A stretch of 64,000 nt of DNA. It comes from Gemmobacter megaterium (lineage in GTDB: Bacteria > Pseudomonadota > Alphaproteobacteria > Rhodobacterales > Rhodobacteraceae). The stretch covers positions 434,001-498,000 of the forward strand of contig NZ_FTOT01000002.1 in assembly GCF_900156815.1 (NCBI RefSeq), given 5' to 3'. The first letter of the stretch is position 1. Each line of letters begins with the position of its first letter. Shown here piece by piece: positions 17,733 to 26,499 of the stretch. The notes beneath the pieces are model-generated. The model had not been told where the DNA came from. It saw nothing but the letters and a program-made list of their open reading frames with translations, and did no database searches. Both the position numbers and the translations under genes were made by a program.

Positions 17733-19204
17733 GCGAATTCTCCCTGCACGAACCAGCCTGGGTCTTGCGGTGTGTGAAACAGCCAGAGCCGCCACCCCTG
17801 ATGGGTTTCCACACGCCAGTAATCGCGCAGCCCAGAACGCCAACTGTCGTCATCCACCCACCATTCCGGGGCGATCCGTTCCGGCCCGGTGGCGCGGGCA
17901 GTTGTCAGGCGCATCCGTCGCCAGCGGAACCGCGCTGGCGGGGCCGCGCCATGGACGGCGATGGGTTCCGGCGGAAACAGCCGCAGGGGGCGCGAACGGG
18001 GGGCATTCCAGGCACCGCTGGCCGTCGTCCCCGCAGCGGGAACCATGACGAAGCTGCGTTCAGGGATATGACTGTCCGCAGGCAGAAAGCGCAGAATGTT
18101 GTCCAACCCGATACGGGTGCCGATACGGGTGATCAGATTGTCCAGCCGGTCCGGGGCGTCCGAGGCCGGGCCGGTCTGCTGGATGGGCAGGGGTTCGACC
18201 AGCGTGGCCTCCAGCCGCAACTGGTCGATGCCAAAACCTGCATCGACCGTTTCCACCGCCCGCGCGAAAAGCGGCAGGATGCGCGCAGGGTCGCGCATCG
18301 CCGTCGCCAGCCGCAGGTCTACCGCCTGGCTGTGCTGATCAACCCGGCGCAGGGTCAGGCGCAGCGCCCGCGCCCCGGCTTCCTGCGCCTTGAGCCTGTT
18401 GCAAAGCGCATCAAGCAACCGCGCCGTTCCGGCCATGACATCCGCGACCAGACCGATCGGGTCGGGCAAGGTCAGGCGGGCCGCATAACGAGGTGGATCG
18501 GCCAGCGGGGTGATCGCTTCGGGCTGGGCCCCGGTTGCCTGGTCCAGCCGTGTCAGCAACCCCGGCCCGAAACGCCGCGCAAGCGGCGCGCGGGGCGCGG
18601 CGGCCACGGCCCCGATGGTCCGCAGGCCAAGCCGCTGCAAGGCGATGTCCGTGCCCTCGTCAAGCCGCAGAGCTGCGACAGGCAGCGACTTCAGCGCGGC
18701 AAGACCTTCACCCGGCGCCGCGATTCCCCCGCCATGACGGGCCAGCGCCCAGGCAGCACCGCGTGTGTCGGCCAGCCCGGTCCGCACCTCGAACCCCGCC
18801 CGGTCCAGCCGCCCCTGCATGTCGTCGATCATGGCAGGCTCATCGCCCCAAAGATGGGCCGCGCCGGTGATGTCGAGGGTCAACCCGTCCCGCCCCTCGA
18901 TCCCCACCCAAGGGCAGTATCGGGTCGCCCATCGGCGCAATGCCTCAAGCAGGCGGGCATCATGCGCGGGATCGGCCGGGGTGCTTTGCAGTACAGGACA
19001 AAAGGCCCGCGCGTCCGACAGCGACATCCCGCGATGCAGCCCCCTGGCCTCGGCCAGCCTATTCAGACACCAGATTTTCTCGGCATTGCCGAGCCGGAGG
19101 GTAACGGCAAATGCCCCTTCAATCGGACGCAGACGCAGGGCCCGGTCGCTGGACAACCGGGGAAACCACATCGAGACGATGCGCCGCCGCGTCCCACCGC
19201 ACAT
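17729..19204 (-). CDS. imuB: ImuB, Y-family polymerase-like mutasome hub
   Basis: A 491-residue Y-family polymerase relative that links ImuA and DnaE2 to the sliding clamp in the damage-induced mutasome. The N-terminus reads RRIVSMWFPRLSSDRAL, where catalytic Y-family enzymes have DMDAFFA, so the first metal-binding aspartate is missing, as is normal for ImuB. The finger and palm order is otherwise recognisable. The start is uncertain: ATG 19204 is used here, TTG 19216 and ATG 19171 are possible. All of them overlap the end of imuA, by 98, 86 or 53 bp. The 3' end overlaps dnaE2 by ATGA. Confidence 0.88.
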   Translation of the reverse strand: MCGGTRRRIVSMWFPRLSSDRALRLRPIEGAFAVTLRLGNAEKIWCLNRLAEARGLHRGMSLSDARAFCPVLQSTPADPAHDARLLEALRRWATRYCPWVGIEGRDGLTLDITGAAHLWGDEPAMIDDMQGRLDRAGFEVRTGLADTRGAAWALARHGGGIAAPGEGLAALKSLPVAALRLDEGTDIALQRLGLRTIGAVAAAPRAPLARRFGPGLLTRLDQATGAQPEAITPLADPPRYAARLTLPDPIGLVADVMAGTARLLDALCNRLKAQEAGARALRLTLRRVDQHSQAVDLRLATAMRDPARILPLFARAVETVDAGFGIDQLRLEATLVEPLPIQQTGPASDAPDRLDNLITRIGTRIGLDNILRFLPADSHIPERSFVMVPAAGTTASGAWNAPRSRPLRLFPPEPIAVHGAAPPARFRWRRMRLTTARATGPERIAPEWWVDDDSWRSGLRDYWRVETHQGWRLWLFHTPQDPGWFVQGEFA

Positions 19205-19757
19205 GCCAAACCCCAAAAGTTCCTGATTTGTTCTTAATAATCTCCCATCGCATCAGAGTCGAGTCCGACCGTTCCTGCGGATCAAGGACGGGGGTGCAAT
19301 GCCAGCGCGTCTCGCTGGCATTGCTGCCTGCGCCCTCCGGGATCAGGCACAAGCCCGTCGTTTGCCCGGCCTTTGCCGCCAGTTGCAGCCGCCGCCCCTC
19401 GCGCAGGTCAAGCGGGCGGGTGATCTCTATCACCACCATGGTCACCGCACCGTCCCGCAGCGCCTCTTCGGCAACAGCAAGCGTGTCGGCCTGACTCTTC
19501 GTCCGCGCGATCAGAATACGCGCGGGATCGCAGATCGCCGAGAGGCCGACAGGATCAGGCGTTCCGGCCTGCCAGCCCTCGCGCACCCACAGCACAGGCC
19601 CCTTGCCCTGCGCACAGACGACAGCGGCAAAAGCGGTCACACCCGGCCCACAGGCTTCATGCACGCGGGCAGGACGCAAGGGAGACGGAGGAGCGGGTGT
19701 CTCGGGCATGGGCATGGGCAACAGTATGGGGTCATGGACGGCATTATTAAGCAACAT
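19119..19757 (-). CDS. imuA: ImuA, RecA-like mutasome protein (short form)
   Basis: A 212-residue protein identified mainly by position ahead of imuB-dnaE2 and by a RecA/SulA-like core: RVHEACGPGVTAFAAVV (from about residue 29), then VLWVREGW, then GAVTMVVIEITRPLDLREGRRLQLAAKAG. ImuA proteins modulate RecA filaments. Members are often somewhat longer; upstream sequence in frame looks non-coding, so I start at ATG 19757. A later ATG at 19715 is possible. No standard alphaproteobacterial LexA box (GTTC-N7-GTTC) was found upstream by eye. Confidence 0.75.
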   Translation of the reverse strand: MLLNNAVHDPILLPMPMPETPAPPSPLRPARVHEACGPGVTAFAAVVCAQGKGPVLWVREGWQAGTPDPVGLSAICDPARILIARTKSQADTLAVAEEALRDGAVTMVVIEITRPLDLREGRRLQLAAKAGQTTGLCLIPEGAGSNASETRWHCTPVLDPQERSDSTLMRWEIIKNKSGTFGVWHVRWDAAAHRLDVVSPVVQRPGPASASD

Positions 19758-20107
19758 CGCCGAAAGTCCGGCAAGATCGGCGCAAGTGGGCACCCTGCAG
19801 GTGCAGTCTTTGAACCCTGCGACCAAAGAGGGCAATCCGGATACGACACGCTCCGGATTGGTGCGGCAAGAGGCGAACCGGGAAACGGTGCCGACCGGCT
19901 GTTCGGCGGGATCGCCCCGCAAGGGGGCGCCGGGGCCGATACCCGGCATGGCGGGGCGGGGCGGACGGACCTGGACGGCGGCGGATTTCAGCTTTGGATG
20001 ACGATGGCCATCACCCGCGCAAGACCGTGAAGGCCGGAAACCGATCCGGCCAGAGGGGGGGGCAGCGGCAGGTGGTCGGGCCATACACACCGCAATACCG
20101 CCACCAC
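19758..20107. promoter_or_regulatory. 350-bp gap upstream of imuA
   Basis: No gene is supported here; open frames on both strands give low-complexity Arg/Pro/Gly sequence. It should hold the imuA promoter on its left side. GCACC-CTGCA-GGTGC (19790-19804) is a perfect dyad about 33 bp upstream of the imuA ATG and could be an operator. GAAC occurs twice (near 19812 and 19875), but neither copy has the second half-site expected of a LexA box. Confidence 0.4.
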
Positions 20108-21190
20108 TCAGGATGACGTGCGGCGCAACCGGCCCTCGTCGTTCAGCAGGGCAACGGCTGCGGCGCGCGTTGATGCCGTCCATCCCTGCGGCAAGGCCCC
20201 ATCGGGGCCAGGACAGGCAATCGGCAGGCCACCGGGGGCCAGGATGGCCGGGGTTTCCGGCACCGCAACGGCCATCAGCAGGCTGCGCAACGGGCCAGGC
20301 ACACGACGGGCGACCGGATCGGGCAGATGACCGGCGCGTACCCCAACCTCGCGCAGGCCATACAGATGCTGGACAGCCTCGCCCCGGACGGCAAGGCAGG
20401 TCATCGGCCCCGCCAGCAGATCACGGGCAATCGGCAGCCGTATGGCCCGCAACCGAAGCGGGCTGAACGGAAAGCCGGGGGGAATTTCCGCCAGATGCAG
20501 GGCGGCAAGCCGCAGCGGTCTTCCGTTTGCATCCAGAACCGGATCGCCTGCCGCCAGAGTGCCCAACGGGCGCGGGCCGCGCGGCGTGTCAATCGGCGTG
20601 CTGGCGGATATTGCGGCGGCGGACCACCCCAGATCTTCTGGCGCCGGACCATTGCGCACCGCGTGACGCACCCCCACCGACCCCAGGGCAGGATGCGCCA
20701 ATCTGTGCGCCCCCGCCCGGCTGGCCGCCCAGGCTGCCGCGCCATCGGGCGCCAGCGCGCCCTGGCCGGAGACGCTGGGCACCAGAGGCCGGCCTTCGGC
20801 ATCGGTCAATGTCAGCGCCCAGCGGCCCGCCGGCCTGTCAAGACCGGCGCCCGACCATTCCAGCCGCAGAACGAGGGGGCCGCCTTCCGCAGGCAGCGGC
20901 CCCGGAAGCGCATGGGAGACGACCTGCCCTCCACGACGATGGCGCAGCACCAGGCCGATGTCGCGCGCGCCCAGCAAGGACAGCCCCGACGAGGGCGGAA
21001 GCACCGGACCCGGCCACAGGGAGGCTTGCCGCGCCTGCGTCGTGACGGCCCCTTCGGGAACGTCCAGCACTACGGTTGCCTGATCGGCCAATCCACCCAG
21101 AACAACCAACAGCGCACCGGACCGCAGCCGCACATCCGCGGCCCTGGGAGCAGGATCAGACCCAAGAGCCACCCAGCCGGTCATCGGCAT
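20108..21190 (-). CDS. Hint-domain (Hom_end-hint) protein without the usual nucleophile
   Basis: A 360-residue protein with a C-terminal Hedgehog/intein-like Hint domain (about 200-345). The diagnostic block is STPIDTPRGPRPLGTLAAGD, which corresponds to the common CFxxGTxIxTPxG...LxxGD. Aligned on IxTP, the initiating cysteine is replaced (ISAS precedes TPIDTP), so self-splicing or self-cleavage chemistry looks lost. The N-terminal half (1-190) has beta-rich Gly/Leu sequence with no family I recognise. No signal peptide is evident. The start at 21190 has GGAGGGG 8 nt upstream. Function unknown. Confidence 0.7.
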   Translation of the reverse strand: MPMTGWVALGSDPAPRAADVRLRSGALLVVLGGLADQATVVLDVPEGAVTTQARQASLWPGPVLPPSSGLSLLGARDIGLVLRHRRGGQVVSHALPGPLPAEGGPLVLRLEWSGAGLDRPAGRWALTLTDAEGRPLVPSVSGQGALAPDGAAAWAASRAGAHRLAHPALGSVGVRHAVRNGPAPEDLGWSAAAISASTPIDTPRGPRPLGTLAAGDPVLDANGRPLRLAALHLAEIPPGFPFSPLRLRAIRLPIARDLLAGPMTCLAVRGEAVQHLYGLREVGVRAGHLPDPVARRVPGPLRSLLMAVAVPETPAILAPGGLPIACPGPDGALPQGWTASTRAAAVALLNDEGRLRRTSS

Positions 21191-21388
21191 TGACTGTCCC
21201 CTCCGTTGCCCATGCACGCCCCCCCGGCCCCGAACCTGTCCCGCATCCTGCCCCTATCCCGCGCGCCTGTCACGCCGGTGCCGTTGCGCATCGCGCTGGG
21301 GGTGACGTCGCCGCAACACCGCTTTTCGCTGGAAACGCCCCGGCGGGCTGACTAGGTTGCCCCCGGATGCGCGCTCAAGGAACCTGCC

Positions 21389-22555
21389 ATGACCGATACC
21401 GCCCTGCCCTTCGACCCCAGCGATCCGGTTGCGCTGACAGCCGCCCTGATCCGCTGCCCCTCGGTCACACCGGAAGAAGGCGGCGCGCTTGTTCTGCTGG
21501 AAACGGTCCTGAGCGGCGCGGGATTTACCTGCACGCGGGTGGATCGCGGCGGCGTGCCCAACCTGTTCGCCCGCTGGGGTGACAAGGGCCATGCGCGCAG
21601 CTTCGGGTTCAACGGCCATACCGATGTGGTCCCCGTGGGCAATCCGGCGGATTGGAGCTGTGATCCGTTCGGCGCGGAAATCCGGGATGGCCGCATCTGG
21701 GGTCGGGGCGCTGCCGATATGAAATCGGGCGTCGCGGCCTTTGCTGCGGCGGCGATGGATTTCGTGCGCGACACGCCGCCCGATGGTGCCGTCATCCTGA
21801 CCATCACCGGCGACGAGGAAGGCGTCGGCACCGATGGCACGCTTGCGTTGCTGGACTGGATGGTCGCCAATGACGAGGCGATGAGCCACTGCCTTGTGGG
21901 CGAGCCCACCTGTCCGGCAGAGATGGGCGAGATGATCAAGATCGGCCGCCGAGGGTCGATGACCGCGAATTTCACCGCGCGCGGCGTGCAGGGGCATTCG
22001 GCCTATCCGCACCGGGCCAGGAACCCGGTGGCGGCCATGGCGCGGCTGATGGACCGGCTTGCCAGTCATGATCTGGATCAGGGCACCGCGCATTTCGATG
22101 CATCTACCCTTGCGCTTACCACGATCGACACCGGAAACTTGGCCAACAACGTGATCCCTGCGGCTTGCAGGGGCACGGTGAACATCCGCTACAACGACCT
22201 GCATACGGGGGCGAGCCTGTCAGACTGGCTTTCGGCCGAGGCCGCAAAGGTGCAGGCCGAAACCGGCGTGATCTTTACCGTCGAGTTCTATCAGGCCGGA
22301 GACAGTTTCCTCACCCCGCCCGGTCGCTTGTCGGATCTGGTCGCGGCCGCAGTGCAGGCGGAAACCAACCGCACGCCGGAACTGTCCACCTCTGGCGGGA
22401 CGTCTGACGCGCGGTTCATCAAGGATCATTGCCCGGTGGTCGAATTCGGCCTTGTCGGCAAGACGATGCATCAGGTGGATGAGCATGTCGAACTTGCGCA
22501 TATCCATCAGTTGAAGTCGATCTACAGCCGCATCCTGCGCGACTATTTTGCATGA
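21389..22555 (+). CDS. dapE: Succinyl-diaminopimelate desuccinylase
   Basis: A 388-residue M20 enzyme of the lysine/diaminopimelate pathway, removing succinate from N-succinyl-LL-diaminopimelate in the cytoplasm. Di-zinc residues: GHTDVVPVG (H77, D79), [10 protein letters not shown] (D110), GDEEG (E143-E144), VGEPT, and the late histidine in [11 protein letters not shown]. The dimerisation lid carries [10 protein letters not shown] and GHSAYPH. Length and order match DapE closely. Its stop overlaps the next gene by ATGA. Confidence 0.93.
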   Translation: MTDTALPFDPSDPVALTAALIRCPSVTPEEGGALVLLETVLSGAGFTCTRVDRGGVPNLFARWGDKGHARSFGFNGHTDVVPVGNPADWSCDPFGAEIRDGRIWGRGAADMKSGVAAFAAAAMDFVRDTPPDGAVILTITGDEEGVGTDGTLALLDWMVANDEAMSHCLVGEPTCPAEMGEMIKIGRRGSMTANFTARGVQGHSAYPHRARNPVAAMARLMDRLASHDLDQGTAHFDASTLALTTIDTGNLANNVIPAACRGTVNIRYNDLHTGASLSDWLSAEAAKVQAETGVIFTVEFYQAGDSFLTPPGRLSDLVAAAVQAETNRTPELSTSGGTSDARFIKDHCPVVEFGLVGKTMHQVDEHVELAHIHQLKSIYSRILRDYFA

Positions 22556-22968
22556 TCATCGCCGAAACCCGCGATATTGTCACATGTCTTGCCTTGCGTC
22601 GCACCGTGTTCATTGAGGAACAGGGTGTATCCGAAGCGGATGAACTGGACGATCTGGACCAGGCGGCAACCCATCTTCTGGCAACGCTCGACGGTCGCCC
22701 TGTCGGATGTGCCCGACTGCTGACCGATGGCGGAACCGGCAAGATCGGCCGTGTCTGCGTCTTGGCCGAGGCGCGGGGAACCGGGCTGGGCGCGGCGCTG
22801 ATCCGCGCGGCGATTGGGCATTTTGCGGCAGGAGGCCAGGTGGATGTCGTGAAGCTGGGCGCCCAGACCCATGCGCTGGCCTTCTACGAGAAACTCGGTT
22901 TTTCCGCCTATGGGCCGATCTATGACGATGCAGGCATCCCGCACCGCGATATGGCGCTGACGCTTTAG
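22552..22968 (+). CDS. GNAT-family N-acetyltransferase, ElaA-like
   Basis: A 138-residue single-domain acetyltransferase. It opens with [22 protein letters not shown] as in ElaA-type proteins. The acetyl-CoA loop is [12 protein letters not shown] (near 93-104) and the C-terminal strand is [12 protein letters not shown]. It is translationally coupled to dapE by ATGA, but this coupling alone does not identify the substrate. Confidence 0.85.
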   Translation: MIIAETRDIVTCLALRRTVFIEEQGVSEADELDDLDQAATHLLATLDGRPVGCARLLTDGGTGKIGRVCVLAEARGTGLGAALIRAAIGHFAAGGQVDVVKLGAQTHALAFYEKLGFSAYGPIYDDAGIPHRDMALTL

Positions 22969-22993
22969 CCTGCGCCGCAGGGGCCTTTCACAC
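22969..22993. repeat. REP-like palindrome, copy 2
   Basis: CCTGCG-C-CGCAGG is a 6-bp dyad just after the GNAT stop, followed by GGGCCTTTCACAC (22981-22993), the same tail found at 14328-14339. A second GCGCCGCAGG follows at about 22994. It may also act as the 3' end of the dapE transcript. Confidence 0.4.
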
Positions 22994-23037
22994 GCGCCGC
23001 AGGCCGCATATGCTGACCGGCAACAGGAGGAACCGCC

Positions 23038-23547
23038 ATGCAGATGAACGACAGCCGCCTCATTGCCGCCCCGCCCGCCACCGTCTGGGCCGCCTTGTTC
23101 GACCCCCAGGTTCTGCAAGCCTGCGTGCCGGGGTGCGAGGAACTGACCGGCACCGCCGCCGACGGGTTCGAGGCAGCCGTCGTCCAGAAGGTCGGGCCGG
23201 TCAAGGCACGTTTCACCGGCATCGTGAAACTGTCCGACATCGTCGAAGGCGAAAGCTGCACCATCTCGGGCGAAGGCAAGGGCGGCGCGGCGGGCTTTGC
23301 CAAAGGTGCGGCGCGGGTCAAGCTGACGCCAGAGGGCGAGGGCACGCGCCTCGACTATGACGTCGAGGCGAATGTCGGCGGCAAACTGGCGCAGTTGGGC
23401 AGCCGCATCATCGACGGATTCGCCCGCAAGATGGCCGACGAGTTCTTCAACCGCTTTCAGGACGCGGTCGAAGGCCCCGACGACGCAGATCCCGCGCCCG
23501 AAGGCGATGCCCCGAAAAAAGGCTGGTTCCGGCGCCTTATCGGATAG
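23038..23547 (+). CDS. CoxG-like SRPBCC protein
   Basis: A 169-residue START/SRPBCC-fold protein of the CoxG group. Typical elements are APPATVWAALFDPQVLQACVPGC near the N-terminus, VGPVKARFTG in the middle and a C-terminal helix (RIIDGFARKMADEFFNRF). CoxG proteins help CO-dehydrogenase-family molybdoenzymes, but no such enzyme is in the window, so the partner is unknown. A short charged linker and KKGWFRRLIG end the chain. Its last 11 bp overlap the convergent tag gene. Confidence 0.8.
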   Translation: MQMNDSRLIAAPPATVWAALFDPQVLQACVPGCEELTGTAADGFEAAVVQKVGPVKARFTGIVKLSDIVEGESCTISGEGKGGAAGFAKGAARVKLTPEGEGTRLDYDVEANVGGKLAQLGSRIIDGFARKMADEFFNRFQDAVEGPDDADPAPEGDAPKKGWFRRLIG

Positions 23548-24124
23548 CAACCTGACGGGCCAGCCCCGCAACATGATCGTGGCACGGACAACTAACCATG
23601 TGGTCGTTCACCATGCCGGTCGCCTGCATGAAGGCATAGGTGATGGTCGGCCCGCAGAACCGGAAGCCCGCCTTCTTCAGCGCCTTTGACATCGCCTGTG
23701 CGACAGGGGTTTCCGCGGGAACCTCGCGCATGGTCGCAAAGCGGTTCTGAACCGGGCGTCCATCGACGAATTGCCACAGGAACGGGGTAAAGCCGCCCTT
23801 TTCCTCGATTGCCAGCCACGCCCGTGCATTGCCGATGGTCGCCTCGATCTTGCCGCGATGGCGCACGATGCCCGCATCGGCCAGCAATCGCATGACCTCG
23901 GGTTCACCCCACCGGGCGATCACCTCGGGGTCGAACCCTTCGAACGCGGCGCGAAAGCCTTCGCGTTTGCGCAGGATGGTGATCCATGAAAGGCCCGCCT
24001 GAAACCCGTCGAGAATCAACTTCTCCCACAATGCGCGCGGATCGGTTTCAGGCACCCCCCATTCGGTATCGTGGTAATTGACATACAGTGGATCACTACC
24101 GCACCAGGTACAGCGTTCGGACAT
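23537..24124 (-). CDS. tag: DNA-3-methyladenine glycosylase I
   Basis: A 195-residue helix-hairpin-helix glycosylase that removes 3-methyladenine from alkylated DNA. The Tag zinc site is complete: C5 (RCTWCG), H18 (YHDTEWG), H175 and C179 (NDHMVSCPC). The core LILDGFQAGLSWITIL and the catalytic-region glutamate are in place. It ends inside the convergent CoxG-like gene (11-bp overlap). Confidence 0.95.
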   Translation of the reverse strand: MSERCTWCGSDPLYVNYHDTEWGVPETDPRALWEKLILDGFQAGLSWITILRKREGFRAAFEGFDPEVIARWGEPEVMRLLADAGIVRHRGKIEATIGNARAWLAIEEKGGFTPFLWQFVDGRPVQNRFATMREVPAETPVAQAMSKALKKAGFRFCGPTITYAFMQATGMVNDHMVSCPCHDHVAGLARQVAIR

Positions 24125-24159
24125 TTATATTTTTCCTCAAAGACTTGAGCCGATTTCGT

Positions 24160-24187
24160 CCATTTTAGCACAATTAGAACAAAATGG
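24160..24187. promoter_or_regulatory. AT-rich inverted repeat upstream of the EAL gene
   Basis: CCATTTT (24160-24166) and AAAATGG (24181-24187) form a 7-bp dyad around 14 bp inside the AT-rich gap between tag and the EAL gene (24125-24252). It lies about 65 bp before the EAL start and could be a regulator site for either gene. No factor is identifiable. Confidence 0.35.
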
Positions 24188-24252
24188 GAATATTTACCGA
24201 TTGTTCATGCCTTGGGCAGCATGATGTCACAGTTTCGGGACGGAGCATGCAG

Positions 24253-25098
24253 ATGTACACCACGCCATATGAGGACGGTTTTCACGAAGGCCCGGCCGAC
24301 CCGCTGTCCGCAGCAGTGGCGGAACGCGACAAGGGCACCCTGGCCATGGTCGATCAGGCGCTGCGCGAGGGCCGGACGCTTCTGGCCTTTCAGCCGGTCG
24401 TTCTGGCGGCAAATCAGTCTCGTGTGGCCTTTCACGAAGGCATGATCCGCATTCTCGACCCTGGGGGCCGTGTGATCCCCGCGCGCGAATTCATCGGGGC
24501 TGTCGAAACCCGCGAGACCGGCCGCCTGATCGACTGCGCCGCGCTGCGCATGGGGTTGTCCGCCCTGGCCGAAGTGCCGGATCTGCGCCTGGCGATCAAC
24601 ATGTCGGCACGATCCATCGGATATTCGCCATGGATGAAGATTCTGCGCGATGGCCTGCGGCGGGACGATACTGCGGGCGAACGGCTGATCATGGAGATCA
24701 CCGAAAGTTCGGCCATGCTGATGCCCGATGTGGTGACTGCATTCATGGATGACCTGCATGGTGAAGGAATCTCCTTCGCGCTCGACGATTTCGGTGCCGG
24801 TTACACGGCCTTTCGCTATTTCAGGGATTTCTTCTTTGATGTGGTGAAGATCGACGGCCAGTTCATACGCAACATCGCCTCGAACCCGGACAATCAGGTG
24901 CTGACGCGGGCGCTGACGTCGATCGGCAAGCATTTCGACATGCTGGTCGTGGCAGAATCCGTTGAATGCCAGGCCGATGCCGACTGGCTGCGCGAAAACG
25001 GCATGGATTGCCTTCAGGGGTTTCACTTCGGTGCCCCGATGATCCATCCCGCATGGTTGCCCCGGTCGCACGGACAGCGGCAGCAGGTGGCAAAGTGA
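24253..25098 (+). CDS. EAL-domain cyclic-di-GMP phosphodiesterase, stand-alone
   Basis: A 281-residue protein that is almost entirely an EAL domain, expected to linearise cyclic di-GMP. The name motif reads EGM (62-64) rather than EAL but keeps the metal-binding glutamate. N116 (INMSARS), E151 (EITES), D178-D179 (LDDFGAGYT), K199 (VKIDGQF) and the late glutamate of VAESVE are present, so activity is plausible. No GGDEF, PAS or membrane domain is attached. I start at ATG 24253 because GGAG lies 7 nt upstream; ATG 24247 and 24184 are in frame but worse placed. Confidence 0.85.
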   Translation: MYTTPYEDGFHEGPADPLSAAVAERDKGTLAMVDQALREGRTLLAFQPVVLAANQSRVAFHEGMIRILDPGGRVIPAREFIGAVETRETGRLIDCAALRMGLSALAEVPDLRLAINMSARSIGYSPWMKILRDGLRRDDTAGERLIMEITESSAMLMPDVVTAFMDDLHGEGISFALDDFGAGYTAFRYFRDFFFDVVKIDGQFIRNIASNPDNQVLTRALTSIGKHFDMLVVAESVECQADADWLRENGMDCLQGFHFGAPMIHPAWLPRSHGQRQQVAK

Positions 25099-25216
25099 CG
25101 CCGCGTTGGCCTGAAATCTGCAATTCCCTTGCGATTCTACCGCCAGACCCTTAGCCATGCTGCAAGGCGGCAGGCCAGCCCTGCCCTGAGCTTCGCATCG
25201 GGAAGAGGAGCCCCCA

Positions 25217-26389
25217 ATGACCAACGTGGTGATTGTCTCGGCAGCGCGTACAGCTGTCGGCAGCTTCAACGGGTCTTTCGCAAATACCCCCGCGCATGAT
25301 CTTGGTGCCGTGGTGCTGGAGGCGCTGTGCGCCCGTGCCGGTGTCGACAAGGCCGAGGTCTCGGAAACCATCCTGGGCCAGGTGCTGACCGCCGGTCAGG
25401 GCCAGAACCCGGCCCGGCAGGCCCATATCAAGGCGGGCTTGCCACAGGACTCGGCCGCATGGTCGATCAACCAGGTCTGTGGATCGGGCCTGCGGGCCGT
25501 GGCCTTGGCCGCACAGCATATCCAACTGGGCGATGCCGCCATCGTGGCCGCTGGCGGACAGGAAAGCATGTCGCTGTCCCCCCATGTCGCGCATCTGCGG
25601 GCCGGGCAGAAGATGGGCGATCTGAATTTCATCGACTCGATGATCAAGGACGGGCTGTGGGATGCGTTCCATGGCTACCACATGGGCCAGACCGCAGAAA
25701 ACGTTGCCCAGAAATGGCAGATCAGCCGTGAACAACAGGATGAATTCGCGCTGGCCAGCCAGCTCAAGGCCGAAGCCGCCCAGAAGGCTGGCAAGTTCAA
25801 GGACGAGATCGTCCCCGTCACGCTGAAATCCCGCAAGGGAGAGGTGGTGATGGATGCCGACGAATACATCCGCCATGGCGCCACGATCGAGGCGATGCAA
25901 AAGCTGCGCCCCGCCTTTGCCAAGGACGGCTCGGTCACAGCCGCCAATGCCAGCGGCCTGAACGATGGCGCTGCCGGCCTGCTGCTGATGTCCGAAGAGG
26001 ATGCCGCCAAGCGCGGCCTCAAGGTGCTGGCGCGCATCGCCTCTTATGCCACGACCGGCCTCGATCCGGCCATCATGGGCGTCGGCCCGATCTATGCCAG
26101 CCGCAAGGCGCTGGAAAAGGCCGGCTGGAATGCCGCTGACCTCGACCTGGTCGAGGCGAACGAGGCCTTCGCCGCCCAGGCCTGCGCCGTCAACAAGGAT
26201 ATGGGCTGGGATCCGGCAAAGGTGAACGTCAATGGCGGCGCCATTGCCATTGGCCACCCGATCGGCGCATCGGGCGCACGTATCCTCAACACGCTGGTGT
26301 TCGAAATGCAGCGCAGCGGTGCTAAAAAGGGGCTGGCCACCCTGTGCATCGGCGGCGGCATGGGCGTCGCCATGTGCCTCGAACGCTGA
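25217..26389 (+). CDS. phaA: Acetyl-CoA C-acetyltransferase (beta-ketothiolase)
   Basis: A 390-residue thiolase condensing two acetyl-CoA to acetoacetyl-CoA. Catalytic residues: C88 ([11 protein letters not shown]), H347 (AIGHPIG) and C377 (LCIGGGMG). Length and sequence fit biosynthetic PhaA. It is followed after 110 bp by phaB, so the pair supplies (R)-3-hydroxybutyryl-CoA for polyhydroxybutyrate. No PHA synthase gene (phaC) is in the window. Confidence 0.93.
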   Translation: MTNVVIVSAARTAVGSFNGSFANTPAHDLGAVVLEALCARAGVDKAEVSETILGQVLTAGQGQNPARQAHIKAGLPQDSAAWSINQVCGSGLRAVALAAQHIQLGDAAIVAAGGQESMSLSPHVAHLRAGQKMGDLNFIDSMIKDGLWDAFHGYHMGQTAENVAQKWQISREQQDEFALASQLKAEAAQKAGKFKDEIVPVTLKSRKGEVVMDADEYIRHGATIEAMQKLRPAFAKDGSVTAANASGLNDGAAGLLLMSEEDAAKRGLKVLARIASYATTGLDPAIMGVGPIYASRKALEKAGWNAADLDLVEANEAFAAQACAVNKDMGWDPAKVNVNGGAIAIGHPIGASGARILNTLVFEMQRSGAKKGLATLCIGGGMGVAMCLER

Positions 26390-26499
26390 GCCGCAGCGAC
26401 ATTTTTCTGCAATAGCGGAAACTGGCGCGCAACATTCTTGCGCGCCATTCTTATTCACGGTAACAGAGTTTCAATACACAATTCGTTGCAGGAGGAATC

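Noticed and set aside
14766-17777. 1003-codon open frame on the plus strand
   Set aside because: It lies exactly opposite dnaE2. Strong GC bias at third codon positions removes stops from the antisense frame; the product is His/Arg/Gln/Gly-rich with no domain.
19758-20001. LexA (SOS) box upstream of imuA
   Set aside because: I looked for GTTC-N7-GTTC and its complement; only single half-sites were found. A matrix search would be decisive.
20108-21190. Intein inserted in a host protein
   Set aside because: No host-protein halves flank the Hint block and the splicing residues are not visible; it is a stand-alone Hint-domain protein.
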